Positions 34,773-43,875 of a DNA stretch of 64,000 bases are shown in pieces. Position numbers and translations under genes: made by a program. Positions within the stretch are counted from its first letter, which is position 1. The number at the start of each line of letters is the position of its first letter. The stretch comes from Chitinophagaceae bacterium UBA4411 (GTDB lineage Bacteria > Bacteroidota > Bacteroidia > Chitinophagales > Chitinophagaceae), in the NCBI GenBank assembly GCA_002400415.1, contig DGQP01000001.1:150354-214353 (forward strand), in the 5' to 3' direction. A model generated the notes under the pieces. That model worked only from the letters and a program-made list of their open reading frames with translations. It did not search any database and was not told where the DNA came from.

Positions 34773-34780
34773 CAAATATA
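34773..34780 (-). promoter_or_regulatory. -7 promoter box (TATATTTG) of acyl-CoA dehydrogenase
   Basis: CAAATATA on the plus strand reads TATATTTG on the minus strand, a perfect TAnnTTTG, ending 18 nt before the ATG at 34754. No TTTG was found at the -33 distance. Confidence 0.6.
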
Positions 34781-34893
34781 AGGGCTGTGCGGGTTCGTAA
34801 AGAATATTTGAAGGCTTATAGCATTAAGTTTTTGCTGTAATACAACATGACCAATACCGTTGTTAGGGTATGGCATCATGGACCCCGATGGTC

Positions 34894-34901
34894 TACTTTT
34901 G
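34894..34901 (+). promoter_or_regulatory. -7 promoter box (TACTTTTG) of the M48 peptidase gene
   Basis: A perfect TAnnTTTG box, 14 nt before the ATG at 34916. It lies downstream of the in-frame ATG at 34847, which supports the later start. Confidence 0.6.
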
Positions 34902-34915
34902 AAAAAAACAGCTGT

Positions 34916-36205
34916 ATGACCAAATTGCTTACCGGAATGCTCTTCCTGCTTTTCACGTTTAGCTTATCTGCCCAGACCAGGATCTGGTCCTGTAGTTATT
35001 ATGGTGAAAAAGCCAAAATGACCCGGGCAGAGATCTGCCTGCAGAACAATTCTTTTGTTACCGGTATTTCAGATGACAGCCGTGCATTGGCCATTGTGGA
35101 CAGGATTATGCAGGAGGTTGGGCTTCCCCGGAATTTTTTAGTGGTTGAATGCCCGGAGATTGACAACTGCAAAGCAGTGAATTATCTTGCCAAAACCGGT
35201 TCTGTCCGGTATATCGTGTATGATGATAAATTTATGCGGACACTGGATACAGCTTCAGCCACAGCAGATGATTACTGGGGCTCTATCAGTATCATGGCAC
35301 ATGAGATAGGTCATCATCTTTGCGGACATACGCTTGACAGCATCGGCAGCCGCCCCGATAAGGAATTAGAAGCAGATGCTTTTTCGGGTTTTATTATGTA
35401 TAAACTCGGCGCCACCCTGGAACAGGCACAGGCCGTATTTAAAGCCATGACAGAACTGTATGGCGATGCAACGATCGTTTCCACCCATCCCCCTTTGCGC
35501 AACCGGTTAGCCGCAATCCGCAGCGGATGGAATAATGGCTGGAGCAGTAATTACCGCCAGCAGCAAAATAAGAATGAAAGACCTGTATTAGCCTCCTGGG
35601 AGGATATAGCTATGGAGTTATACAACGATGCCTATCTTTTAAATAAAACCGGTAAATACAAAGAAGCAGCTTTGAAAGCCGGCACAGCCATTCACCTGAA
35701 AAAGGATTTTGCCGATGCTTATGTACAAAGAGGCCTGGCAGAAGCTAACCTGCTGCAAACAACCGAAGCCATAAAAACATTAGATTCAGCATTAGCAATT
35801 GACCCTTCTCTCACCCTGGCAAGGGCCTATAAGGGAAGAGCTTACGCAACCGCAAAATCATATGGCTTTGCAGAATTTGAATTTATAGTTGCCATGAAAA
35901 AAGATTCTGCCCATCCTGCTGCCTGGGCAGAAAGAGCCCTGCTCCGTAATACACAGGGGCTTTATGATAAAGCAATCAAAGATGCTGAAACAGCGCTTGA
36001 TCTTGGCTACCAGGACGTGCACATTCCATTGGGGGTAATTGGCTATGCTTACTTCAAAAAAAAGAAATATACAGAAGCCACCTATTTCTTTGCGCAGGCC
36101 CTTGCGTATAATCCTATTGATGAATTCTCGGGCAAATGGGGACAGCAGGCTTATAAACTGATGAAAGCAGAACAGAAGAAACCTAAAACAGGGGTGAAAA
36201 AATGA
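34916..36205 (+). CDS. M48-family metalloprotease with TPR repeats
   Basis: 429 aa from the ATG at 34916, giving a clean signal peptide (MTKLLTGMLFLLFTFSLSAQ). M48 domain at about 50-200: zinc motif MAHEIGHHLCGH (HExxH) and the third ligand in ELEADAFSG, then STHPPLRNR. The C-terminal half (about 225-410) holds five or so TPR units (YLLNKTGKYKEAALKAGTAI, AYVQRGLAEANL, AWAERALLRNTQGLYDKAIK, in pieces). This BepA-like layout suggests a periplasmic quality-control protease for outer-membrane proteins. It lacks the membrane helices of HtpX. It precedes ccmE, but ccmE has its own promoter. Confidence 0.9.
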   Translation: MTKLLTGMLFLLFTFSLSAQTRIWSCSYYGEKAKMTRAEICLQNNSFVTGISDDSRALAIVDRIMQEVGLPRNFLVVECPEIDNCKAVNYLAKTGSVRYIVYDDKFMRTLDTASATADDYWGSISIMAHEIGHHLCGHTLDSIGSRPDKELEADAFSGFIMYKLGATLEQAQAVFKAMTELYGDATIVSTHPPLRNRLAAIRSGWNNGWSSNYRQQQNKNERPVLASWEDIAMELYNDAYLLNKTGKYKEAALKAGTAIHLKKDFADAYVQRGLAEANLLQTTEAIKTLDSALAIDPSLTLARAYKGRAYATAKSYGFAEFEFIVAMKKDSAHPAAWAERALLRNTQGLYDKAIKDAETALDLGYQDVHIPLGVIGYAYFKKKKYTEATYFFAQALAYNPIDEFSGKWGQQAYKLMKAEQKKPKTGVKK

Positions 36206-36259
36206 CCTTACTCAGGATGCGGGGTGAAACAAAACAGGATAGCATGATCTAATTTGACC

Positions 36260-36267
36260 TAAATTTG
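36260..36267 (+). promoter_or_regulatory. -7 promoter box (TAAATTTG) of ccmE-ccmF
   Basis: Perfect TAnnTTTG box 27 nt before the ATG at 36295. An upstream in-frame ATG (36265) falls inside the box and so is not the start. Confidence 0.6.
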
Positions 36268-36294
36268 CTGTTGCAAAAAACCAAGAAACAGGTT

Positions 36295-36741
36295 ATGAAA
36301 AAGATCCATATTATTCTGCTCGTTTTGATTGCCGGCGCTATTGCTGTTTTAATCAGTTTCCTGAATACTACCGCCACTTACGAAACGATTGCCGGCGCCA
36401 AATCAAACCCCGGAAAATTTGTGCATGTGGCAGCTCAGCTGGACAAATCAATTCCTTTGGATTATGACGACCTGAAAGATCCAAACCTGTTAGGTTTCAT
36501 GGCATATGACAGTACTGGTGAAAAAATGAAAGTGATCTACCGGAAAGGTAAAATTGAAAACCTGGAGATCAGCGAAAGGCTGGTGCTGGAAGGACGCTAT
36601 GATGCGGCGGCCAACCAATTTGAATGCAAAAGAGTTCAAACAAAATGCCCCTCCAAGTATAAAGATGATATGAAAGCAGCGCAAAAGAATATTCAGCATA
36701 ATGCTGCTACTGGCAATACGAACGGAAACAACACTTACTGA
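36295..36741 (+). CDS. ccmE: Cytochrome c maturation haem chaperone CcmE, CxxxY type
   Basis: 148 aa. One N-terminal membrane helix (about 5-24), then an OB-fold periplasmic domain (YETIAGAKSNPGKFVHVAAQLD, EKMKVIYRKGKIENLEISERLVLEGRYD in pieces). Classical CcmE binds haem covalently through His in HxxxY; here the equivalent is CPSKY (Cys-x3-Tyr) in QTKCPSKYKDD, the cysteine variant described in archaea and some anaerobes and, as I recall, common in Bacteroidota. The C-terminal tail is Asn-rich. It hands haem to CcmF, encoded 18 nt downstream. No ccmA-D is seen in the window. Confidence 0.9.
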   Translation: MKKIHIILLVLIAGAIAVLISFLNTTATYETIAGAKSNPGKFVHVAAQLDKSIPLDYDDLKDPNLLGFMAYDSTGEKMKVIYRKGKIENLEISERLVLEGRYDAAANQFECKRVQTKCPSKYKDDMKAAQKNIQHNAATGNTNGNNTY

Positions 36742-36759
36742 TCATAATCTCCCCGCAGC

Positions 36760-39366
36760 ATGGATTACACAGGCGAAAACCTATTACCCGGCCGGTTTGG
36801 ACATTTTTTTATCGTTCTTTCGCTGGTCGCTTCCCTGGTAGCGACTTTTGCTTATTTCATGGCCACACGCACCAAACCCGAACAGGATGCCGGGTATTGG
36901 AAAAGACTGGGGCGTTTTGCTTTTATTACCGAGTGCATATCTGTATTCGCCATTTTTGGCATTCTCTTCTATATTATCTACAATCACCTTTTCGAATACA
37001 AATATGCCTGGCAGCATAGCAGCTTGTCACTGGAGTTCAAATACCTGCTGGCCTGTTTCTGGGAAGGACAGGAAGGAAGTTTCCTGCTGTGGAGCATCTG
37101 GCACTGTGTACTGGGCCTGGTATTGATAAAAACAAGCAGGAAATGGGAAGCCCCCGTAATGACCGTGGTAAGCTTTGCCCAGGTATGGCTGGCCACCATG
37201 ATTGCCGGCATCTATGTTTTCGGTCATAATATTGGTTCCAACCCGTTTCTTTTACTGAGAGATTCAGGTGTTTTGGACGGAGCTGCAGTACTGCATATTG
37301 ACAACGATATCACCCAACCCCTGCGGCAGGATTATATGTTATCGATCAGGGATGGTAATGATCTGAACCCATTGCTCCAGAATTACTGGATGGTTATTCA
37401 CCCGCCCGTATTGTTCCTGGGCTTTGCCTCCACCATTGTTCCTTTTGCCTTTGCTGTTGCCGGCTTATGGACCAAGAATTTTGCGGATTGGGTAAAACAA
37501 GCCATCCCCTGGACTTTATTCGCCACAGCTGTGCTGGGTGTCGGTATCATGATGGGCGGCATGTGGGCTTACGAATCCCTCACCTTCGGCGGTTACTGGG
37601 CTTGGGACCCTGTAGAGAATGCTTCATTAGTTCCCTGGCTTATACTGGTTTCGGGTCTGCATACTTTACTTATTTATAAGCACAGCGGGCATTCGCTCCG
37701 GTCCACATACCTGTTCCTGGTACTGGCGTTCATTTTCGTATTGTATTCCACTTTCCTCACACGAAGTGGCATATTAGGCGAAACATCTGTTCACGCCTTT
37801 ACTGACCTGGGTATGAATAAACAATTATTCCTGTTCATGTATTCCTTTGTATGGCTGACCGGAATCATTGGAGCAAAAAATACCAGGTCAGTACTCGGGG
37901 TTTTAGCTATTGCAACCCTACTGGCACTGCTGAGTAACTATGTTAATATTGCCTGGCTGGGTTCATTAGCGTTACTTACGGGCATTGGGTTTACCATTTA
38001 CCAGATACAAACACAGGTACCCACTGTGCAAAAAGAAGAAGCTACTTCCTCCAGGGAGTTCTGGATGTTCATCGGTTCATTGGTTTTCTTTTTATCCGCT
38101 ATTGTTATTATCGGGCAGACCTCACTGCCGGTATTCAACAAATTATTCAGTATCCAAAAAGCACCTTCAGAAGATCCTGAATTTGCTTATAACAATATCC
38201 AGATTTATGTAGCTGTCATTGTGGCCATCCTGACCGCTGTAACGCAATACCTGAAATACAAAGACACAGCATCTTCTTATTTCTGGAAAAAGATCATCAT
38301 TCCCACTGTGATCACAGCTATTTTATCGGTGGCATTATTTGCCATGTATGATATCACCTATACCCGGAAAGGCCCCATGTTCCAGGGAGCTATCTGGCTG
38401 GCCGTGGTTTGCAGCATCTATGCCATGGTGGCCAATATTTCTTATATCTGGCTGGGCTTAAAAGGCAGCCTGAAATTATCCGGCGGTTCTATTGCCCATT
38501 TCGGGTTTGGAATGGTTCTGTTTGCAATCCTTATCTCTTCTTCCAACAAAGAGATACTATCAAGAAATACAAGTGGCATATTTGTGCCGCTGGGAGAAGG
38601 CAGCAAAGAAAACCCCGGGGAAAACCTGACACTCGTGAAGGGAATCAAAACTGATATGGGAAAATATTGGGTGACCTATGAAAGTGATTCGATGCATCCC
38701 AAAAAACAGCAATGGTATTACAATATACATTTCCAGCGCAAAGACGGGAAAGAAGATTTCATCTTACAGCCCAATGCATTTGTAAATTATAAAGGTAATG
38801 CCGGGCTGATGGCAAATCCTTCATCAAGACATTATCTTGATCATGATGTATTCACCTACATCACTTCATTGCCCGACCCGGAGCAACAAAAGAAAGACAC
38901 CACTGCATTTAAAACAAATACACTAAAACCCGGTGATTCTCTTTTTTACTCCAATGGCTTTATGATCCTGGAAGATGTTGTTGCCAAAACAGACCTCCCG
39001 GAAGATCTTTTTGGTAAAGAAGGATCGTTGCACGAAGCTTCTGTAAAAATATTTTCAAAGAATGGCACCAGTTATACAAAAGTGCCCAGGCTGGCCAATG
39101 CCAAAGGCGAATTGATGGCCATCCCTGACACGACCCTCGCAGAAAGCCTGGTGCTGCAATTACAGAAAGTGAACCCCGATAAATCCATAGAGCTGGGCGT
39201 GAAAGAAACAGATGCGGTAATGAAATATGTAACCCTGAAAGCTTACAAATTCCCTTATATCATTTTACTCTGGCTGGGGGTAGCTATTACTGCTGCCGGT
39301 ATATTTATCAGCATGATAAGGCGTATCCGGCTGAACCGGCTGAAGGCTGAAAAACTGGAAATATAA
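36760..39366 (+). CDS. ccmF: CcmF-like cytochrome c haem lyase subunit
   Basis: 868 aa, polytopic, about 14-15 membrane helices with a large periplasmic domain near the C-terminus (about 610-830). The WWD-type haem-handling motif is GGYWAWDPVENASLVPWL. Conserved His residues include HPPVLFLGF, LHTLLIYKHSG and SVHAFTDLG. It attaches haem delivered by CcmE to apocytochrome c at CXXCH sites. It is larger than E. coli CcmF (about 650 aa) because of the long C-terminal region. Second gene of the ccmE-ccmF operon. Confidence 0.94.
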   Translation: MDYTGENLLPGRFGHFFIVLSLVASLVATFAYFMATRTKPEQDAGYWKRLGRFAFITECISVFAIFGILFYIIYNHLFEYKYAWQHSSLSLEFKYLLACFWEGQEGSFLLWSIWHCVLGLVLIKTSRKWEAPVMTVVSFAQVWLATMIAGIYVFGHNIGSNPFLLLRDSGVLDGAAVLHIDNDITQPLRQDYMLSIRDGNDLNPLLQNYWMVIHPPVLFLGFASTIVPFAFAVAGLWTKNFADWVKQAIPWTLFATAVLGVGIMMGGMWAYESLTFGGYWAWDPVENASLVPWLILVSGLHTLLIYKHSGHSLRSTYLFLVLAFIFVLYSTFLTRSGILGETSVHAFTDLGMNKQLFLFMYSFVWLTGIIGAKNTRSVLGVLAIATLLALLSNYVNIAWLGSLALLTGIGFTIYQIQTQVPTVQKEEATSSREFWMFIGSLVFFLSAIVIIGQTSLPVFNKLFSIQKAPSEDPEFAYNNIQIYVAVIVAILTAVTQYLKYKDTASSYFWKKIIIPTVITAILSVALFAMYDITYTRKGPMFQGAIWLAVVCSIYAMVANISYIWLGLKGSLKLSGGSIAHFGFGMVLFAILISSSNKEILSRNTSGIFVPLGEGSKENPGENLTLVKGIKTDMGKYWVTYESDSMHPKKQQWYYNIHFQRKDGKEDFILQPNAFVNYKGNAGLMANPSSRHYLDHDVFTYITSLPDPEQQKKDTTAFKTNTLKPGDSLFYSNGFMILEDVVAKTDLPEDLFGKEGSLHEASVKIFSKNGTSYTKVPRLANAKGELMAIPDTTLAESLVLQLQKVNPDKSIELGVKETDAVMKYVTLKAYKFPYIILLWLGVAITAAGIFISMIRRIRLNRLKAEKLEI

Positions 39367-39440
39367 TCGTCTTTGTACAGCGTTTAGGGCCGTTTTCCTG
39401 TCTGTAAAATATCCACAGGCATTTTGTATTTTTACTGGCT

Positions 39441-40118
39441 GTGAAAACGCTATTACGATACCGGTTTCATTTCTCCATAACCCTCGCCAGCCTGCTGGCA
39501 GGTACCCTTGCATTTGGTCAGCCTGAACAACAGCCCCGCACCCCTTCCATGAATGAAATATCCCGGAACTGGGGTACTCACGATACAATCATCGTGGATG
39601 CGATCGTCTATGAAAATGAAATCATGCCTTATAAAGAACTGGGCATGGTATGGGTAGGCAATTTATCCGGGAAAAAATTAGAAAAATATGTAAAGGAATG
39701 GACCCGTTTGCGAAATGCGGTGTACGTCACTTACCCGTATGCAAAGATCGCCGGTGCCACCATCAATGATATTAATGCGAACCTGAAGAATATTACTTCT
39801 AAAAAAGAACGAAAGGCCTACATCAAATCAAGAGAAAAAGAACTGAAAAAAGAATTCGGCGACCCCTTATCCAATCTTTCTGTTTACCAGGGAAAAGTCC
39901 TGATGAAACTTATTAACCGGCAAACGGGCAATAACTGCTACGAAATTTTAAAAGAATATAAAGGCGGCGTGAATGCAAGGCTCTATCAAACAATTGCCTT
40001 CTTTGTGGGCGGCAACCTGAAACAGGATTGGGATCTCAGCGACAAGACCGACCGGCAGATTGAAAACTTCGTGGTGGAAATAGACGGTGTGTGGTATAAT
40101 AATCCGTACAGAAAATGA
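39441..40118 (+). CDS. DUF4294 secreted protein
   Basis: 225 aa starting at a GTG. Signal peptide (about 1-25, ending AFGQ). DUF4294 signatures: DTIIVDAIVYENEIMPYKEL, TRLRNAVYVTYPYAKIAG, KSREKELKKEFGDPLSNLSVYQGKVLMKLINRQTGNNCYEILKEYKGGVNARLYQ (in pieces) and WDLSDKTDRQIENFV. It is a Bacteroidota-specific family of unknown function with a predicted helical periplasmic fold. TATTTTTA (39427-39434), 6 nt before the start, is one mismatch from a -7 box. Followed by bshB1 after 103 nt. Confidence 0.88.
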   Translation: MKTLLRYRFHFSITLASLLAGTLAFGQPEQQPRTPSMNEISRNWGTHDTIIVDAIVYENEIMPYKELGMVWVGNLSGKKLEKYVKEWTRLRNAVYVTYPYAKIAGATINDINANLKNITSKKERKAYIKSREKELKKEFGDPLSNLSVYQGKVLMKLINRQTGNNCYEILKEYKGGVNARLYQTIAFFVGGNLKQDWDLSDKTDRQIENFVVEIDGVWYNNPYRK

Positions 40119-40221
40119 GCAAGCCTGCGCTTTTACAACATAAAACTTCCTTCCAATTTTCATAACTTTATCCCCTGCACTGGTCTTTCGCTTACTGGTC
40201 ATAATCGTTTTAAAAGTAATT

Positions 40222-40959
40222 ATGAAATTAGATATACTTGCCATCGGTGTGCACCCGGATGATGTGGAACTCGGTTGTTCCGGTGTTTTGATCAATGAAA
40301 TAAAAAGAGGTAAAAAGGCCGGCATCCTTGACCTGACACAGGGAGAACTTGGCACAAGGGGAACTATTGAAACCCGCTACCAGGAAGCGGCGAATGCCGC
40401 AATGATCATCGGCGTACAGGTAAGGGAAAACCTGAAAATGAGAGATGGCTTTTTCAGGAATGATGAAGAACACCAGCTAAAACTGATCAGTGCTATTCGC
40501 AAATACCAGCCTGATATTGTTATTGCCAATGTATTAAATGATCGCCATCCCGATCATGGCCGTGCCGGTAATATGATCGCTGACTGTTGTTTCCTGTCGG
40601 GTCTTGCAAAAATTGAAACAAAAGATGAGAATGGGAATACACAGGTAAGATGGCGCCCGTCTTATGTGCTGCATTATATACAAGACTGGTACCATGAACC
40701 TGACCTGTTAATTGATATCAGCGATGTGTTTGAACAACGCATGAAATCCATTGAAGCGTATAGCACTCAATTCCACACACCCGATAGTGATGCAGATGGC
40801 CCTCAAACCTATATCTCCACTCCCGATTTTTTAGATTCCGTCATTGCAAGAGCCAGAATGTTTGGCAAACGCATTGGCGTGAAGTATGCCGAAGGATTTA
40901 TCAGTGAAAAAAAGATCGGTATCCGCCATCTTGATGCACTTGTTCAGGTTGAAACATGA
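40222..40959 (+). CDS. bshB1: N-acetylglucosaminyl-L-malate deacetylase BshB1 (bacillithiol biosynthesis)
   Basis: 245 aa. PIG-L/LmbE deacetylase fold: zinc site in GVHPDDVELG (His11, Asp14), TQGELGTRGTIETRYQEA typical of BshB, the third-ligand segment NDRHPDHGRAGNMIADCCF, and C-terminal YSTQFHTPDSDADGPQTYIS. It removes the acetyl group from GlcNAc-malate, the second step of bacillithiol synthesis. A predicted bacillithiol transferase of the YfiT type is encoded 9 kb away (49645-50184), which supports use of this thiol. bshA and bshC are not in the window. Confidence 0.93.
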   Translation: MKLDILAIGVHPDDVELGCSGVLINEIKRGKKAGILDLTQGELGTRGTIETRYQEAANAAMIIGVQVRENLKMRDGFFRNDEEHQLKLISAIRKYQPDIVIANVLNDRHPDHGRAGNMIADCCFLSGLAKIETKDENGNTQVRWRPSYVLHYIQDWYHEPDLLIDISDVFEQRMKSIEAYSTQFHTPDSDADGPQTYISTPDFLDSVIARARMFGKRIGVKYAEGFISEKKIGIRHLDALVQVET

Positions 40960-40986
40960 TTTTCTGCAACAAAAAGCCATTTAAAG

Positions 40987-40996
40987 CACAATTGTG
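40987..40996. promoter_or_regulatory. Palindrome CACAATTGTG upstream of the desaturase gene
   Basis: A perfect 10-bp palindrome 58 bp before the desaturase ATG. A near-consensus -7 box, TACTTTTA, follows at 41030-41037. It could be an operator of a fatty-acid-responsive repressor; this is a guess from position only. Confidence 0.3.
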
Positions 40997-41053
40997 ACAA
41001 TCATTACACACATTCTCGGTATTTAGAGTTACTTTTACCCCTAATTTTTTCTA

Positions 41054-42121
41054 ATGACAATACCTAAGTTTTCTAATGTTCCCCACTCCTTTCATACTGA
41101 ACTGAAAAAAAGAATCAGTGATTATTTTGAGCAGGTGGGAAAATCAACAACCGGCAACTACAGTCTTTGGTTAAAAGCAATCCTCTTAGTGATCAGTTTC
41201 CTGTTTGTATATATTCACCTCGTTTTCTTTACACCTGTTACCTGGGTGGCTATTCTGGAATGCCTGATCCTGGGTGGTTTAACAGCAGCGATTGGCTTTA
41301 ATGTGATGCACGATGGCGCTCACGGCAGTTTCAGCCGTTATAAATGGGTGAATGACCTGGCGGCCTTATCGGTGAATTTTCTCGGGGCGAATAACTTTAT
41401 GTGGAAGACAAAGCATAATGTGATCCACCATGCTTATACCAACATTGATGGTGTGGATGACGACATTGAAGCCAGACCTTTATTACGTCTTTGCGAAACA
41501 CAAAAGTATTATAAGATCCACCGTTACCAGCACCTGTATTTCTGGGCCGCTTATTCCCTGCTTTATATCTGGTGGGTATTTGTAACCGACTATAAAAAAT
41601 ATTTCCTGAAAAGGATCGGGCCGGTGCCATTGAAGAAAATGACGGCGATGGACCATATTTCTTTCTGGTCGTTTAAAGCGCTGCATGCCTTCTTATTCGT
41701 TGCCTTGCCTATTTACCTGCTGGGCTTCACCTCCTGGTTGATTGGTTTTCTCATCTTTGGCTTATTTGCCGGTTTTGTTCTGAGCATTGTATTTCAGTTA
41801 GCGCATACTGTTGAACACACCCATTTCCCTGCGGTCAACCCTGAAACCGGTAAAATGGAAGATGAATGGGCTGTTCACCAATTGAAAACAACCGCCAATT
41901 TTGCCACCAAAAGCAAATTAATCTCCTGGTGGGTAGGTGGTCTGAATTTCCAGATCGAACATCACCTGTTTCCGAAGATCTCGCATGTGCATTATCCTGC
42001 CATCAGTAAGATCATCAAAAAAGCCTGTGCTGATTTCAATATCCCTTATATAGAATATCCTAAAATGAGAATGGCTGTTGCCTCACACGTTTCCTACCTG
42101 AAACACCTGAGCCACCGCTGA
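41054..42121 (+). CDS. Acyl-lipid/acyl-CoA fatty acid desaturase
   Basis: 355 aa membrane di-iron enzyme. Three histidine boxes: HDGAHGSFS, HNVIHHAYTN and QIEHHLFP. Glutamine in the third box (QxxHH) is typical of front-end desaturases such as delta-6 and linoleoyl-CoA types. No cytochrome b5 domain. Four membrane helices around 40-85 and 205-255. It introduces double bonds into membrane acyl chains, probably to adjust fluidity. The stop abuts that of the convergent methyltransferase. Confidence 0.93.
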   Translation: MTIPKFSNVPHSFHTELKKRISDYFEQVGKSTTGNYSLWLKAILLVISFLFVYIHLVFFTPVTWVAILECLILGGLTAAIGFNVMHDGAHGSFSRYKWVNDLAALSVNFLGANNFMWKTKHNVIHHAYTNIDGVDDDIEARPLLRLCETQKYYKIHRYQHLYFWAAYSLLYIWWVFVTDYKKYFLKRIGPVPLKKMTAMDHISFWSFKALHAFLFVALPIYLLGFTSWLIGFLIFGLFAGFVLSIVFQLAHTVEHTHFPAVNPETGKMEDEWAVHQLKTTANFATKSKLISWWVGGLNFQIEHHLFPKISHVHYPAISKIIKKACADFNIPYIEYPKMRMAVASHVSYLKHLSHR

Positions 42122-42718
42122 TCAGTCTTTTTTCTGCAGGATAAAAAATAATTCGGTATCCCTCCGGGGTGGAATGGAGTTGTAACACAGCTCCATTTTT
42201 TTTATGCTGAAAAAGGGTGAAAAGAGTAATTCATACTCCTGCCTGCTGCCGCCAAAAGGCGGTCCTTCTTCAAAAAAACGATTGAATAAAACCCCAACCA
42301 GTTTGCCTCCCGGCTTTAACAGGGAGTACATTTTTTGTACATAAGCAGGTCTTAACAACGGATCTAATGCACAGAAAAATGTTTGTTCCAGGATAAGATC
42401 ATACTGCCCTTCATGTTCAAAAAAATCCTGGTGAATGATCCTGACAGGCCGCCCGGCAAAGCGTTCTTTTATCCGGCTAACCAGTTCTTCTGAAATATCA
42501 AGCAGGGTAATAGCTGTAAACCCTTCTTCAGGCAGACATGCCGCTTCATAAGCATTTCCGCAGCCCGGAATAAGTATTTTCAGTTCTTTATTGTTTAACT
42601 GCCTGGTATATTCCCGCAGGGGCACCGCCGGATACCCGATATCCCAGCCGGTTTGGCCCTGCAGGTAACGGGTATTCCAGAATTGTTCATTAAAAGGGGA
42701 ATCAACGCCCGTGTTCAT
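42122..42718 (-). CDS. TPMT-like SAM-dependent methyltransferase
   Basis: 198 aa. FNEQFWNTRYLQGQTGWDIGYP is the thiopurine S-methyltransferase-like N-terminal signature (in pieces), LKILIPGCGNAYEA is the S-adenosylmethionine glycine loop, then LDISEEL, DFFEHEGQYDLILEQTFFCALDP and KPGGKLVG. Bacterial TPMT homologues methylate thiols, selenium or tellurium species or thiocyanate. Conserved length and motifs suggest activity. Divergent from the arginase gene. Confidence 0.9.
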   Translation of the reverse strand: MNTGVDSPFNEQFWNTRYLQGQTGWDIGYPAVPLREYTRQLNNKELKILIPGCGNAYEAACLPEEGFTAITLLDISEELVSRIKERFAGRPVRIIHQDFFEHEGQYDLILEQTFFCALDPLLRPAYVQKMYSLLKPGGKLVGVLFNRFFEEGPPFGGSRQEYELLFSPFFSIKKMELCYNSIPPRRDTELFFILQKKD

Positions 42719-42829
42719 AACCCGAAAATACAGTCCTTACCTGTCAAAATGCAAGCATTTATGGCATAAACAATGATTTTGCCACCCGGCAGTTCCCATT
42801 TAACTTGCACCGTTTTCCAATTGCCCGTT

Positions 42830-43873
42830 ATGATTGATCTGAGTACGTACGACCCGAACAGTGTCAGTAATCCCAACAACAATATTTTTGGACTTCCTTC
42901 CAATGAAGAAGAAGCCCGGCTCATCATTCTTCCTGTTCCCTGGGAGGTAACGGTCAGTTATGGATCCGGCACCGCCCGTGCCCCGGAAGCCATGTTCAAA
43001 GCCAGTATGCAGGTGGATCTTTTTGACCCTGAAGTACCTGACGGCTGGAAACAAGGTTTTTATATGCGACCCGTTGACCGCAAGATTTTAATGAAAAGTG
43101 ATTACCTGCGTAAAGAAGCAGAGCTTTATATTGATTATATCGCACAGGGCCAGGAAGTGGCAGCCAACCAGTTCATGTGCAAAACCATGAAAGAAGTAAA
43201 CGAAGGTGGCGTTTACCTGAACGGATGGATATATGAACAGACAAAAGCCTTATTGGACAGGGGAAAACTGGTGGGCATACTGGGAGGTGACCACAGCACA
43301 CCATTAGGTTATTTTAAAGCAATTGCTGAAAAACATGGCGATTTCGGGATCCTGCAGATTGATGCACATTGCGACCTGCGTGAAGCATACGAAGGGTTTA
43401 ATTACTCCCATGCCAGCATTATGTACAATGCACTGAACGAAATCCCGGAGCTTAAAAAGCTGGTGCAGGTAGGTGTAAGAGATTATGCGCCGGCTGAATG
43501 GGAATATATCCAGAACAGCAACTACAGGGTGGTTACCTATTTCGATAAAGAGATCAAGAACCGCCAGTTTGAAGGGGATACCTGGAAACATATTGCCGAA
43601 GAGATCGTCAGTAAATTACCGGAGAAAGTATATATCAGTTTTGATATTGACGGGCTGGACCGGAAACTTTGCCCGCACACCGGAACGCCTGTTCCCGGTG
43701 GATTTGAGGCGGCTGAAGTCTCGTACCTGTTCCGAAAGGTGATTGAAAGCGGCCGCAAGATCATCGGCTTTGATCTTTGCGAAGTAGGCGTAAGCGATAG
43801 CGACTGGAATGCGAATGTGGGTGCAAGGATGCTGTTCAAATTGTGTAATTTACTGATCGCAAGTAATAGCTGA
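42830..43873 (+). CDS. Arginase/agmatinase-family ureohydrolase
   Basis: 347 aa from the ATG at 42830; the in-frame ATG at 42773 gives a poor extension. Dimanganese motifs: GGDHSTPLG, QIDAHCDLR (Asp, His, Asp), and SFDIDGLDRKLCPHTGTPVPGGF (in pieces). HSHAS-like YSHASIMYNAL follows DAHCDLREAYEGF. The sequence looks more like agmatinase or guanidinobutyrase types than arginase; formiminoglutamase is also possible. It releases urea or an equivalent amide. Followed by a PH-like gene after 2 nt. Confidence 0.9.
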   Translation: MIDLSTYDPNSVSNPNNNIFGLPSNEEEARLIILPVPWEVTVSYGSGTARAPEAMFKASMQVDLFDPEVPDGWKQGFYMRPVDRKILMKSDYLRKEAELYIDYIAQGQEVAANQFMCKTMKEVNEGGVYLNGWIYEQTKALLDRGKLVGILGGDHSTPLGYFKAIAEKHGDFGILQIDAHCDLREAYEGFNYSHASIMYNALNEIPELKKLVQVGVRDYAPAEWEYIQNSNYRVVTYFDKEIKNRQFEGDTWKHIAEEIVSKLPEKVYISFDIDGLDRKLCPHTGTPVPGGFEAAEVSYLFRKVIESGRKIIGFDLCEVGVSDSDWNANVGARMLFKLCNLLIASNS

Positions 43874-43875
43874 GT

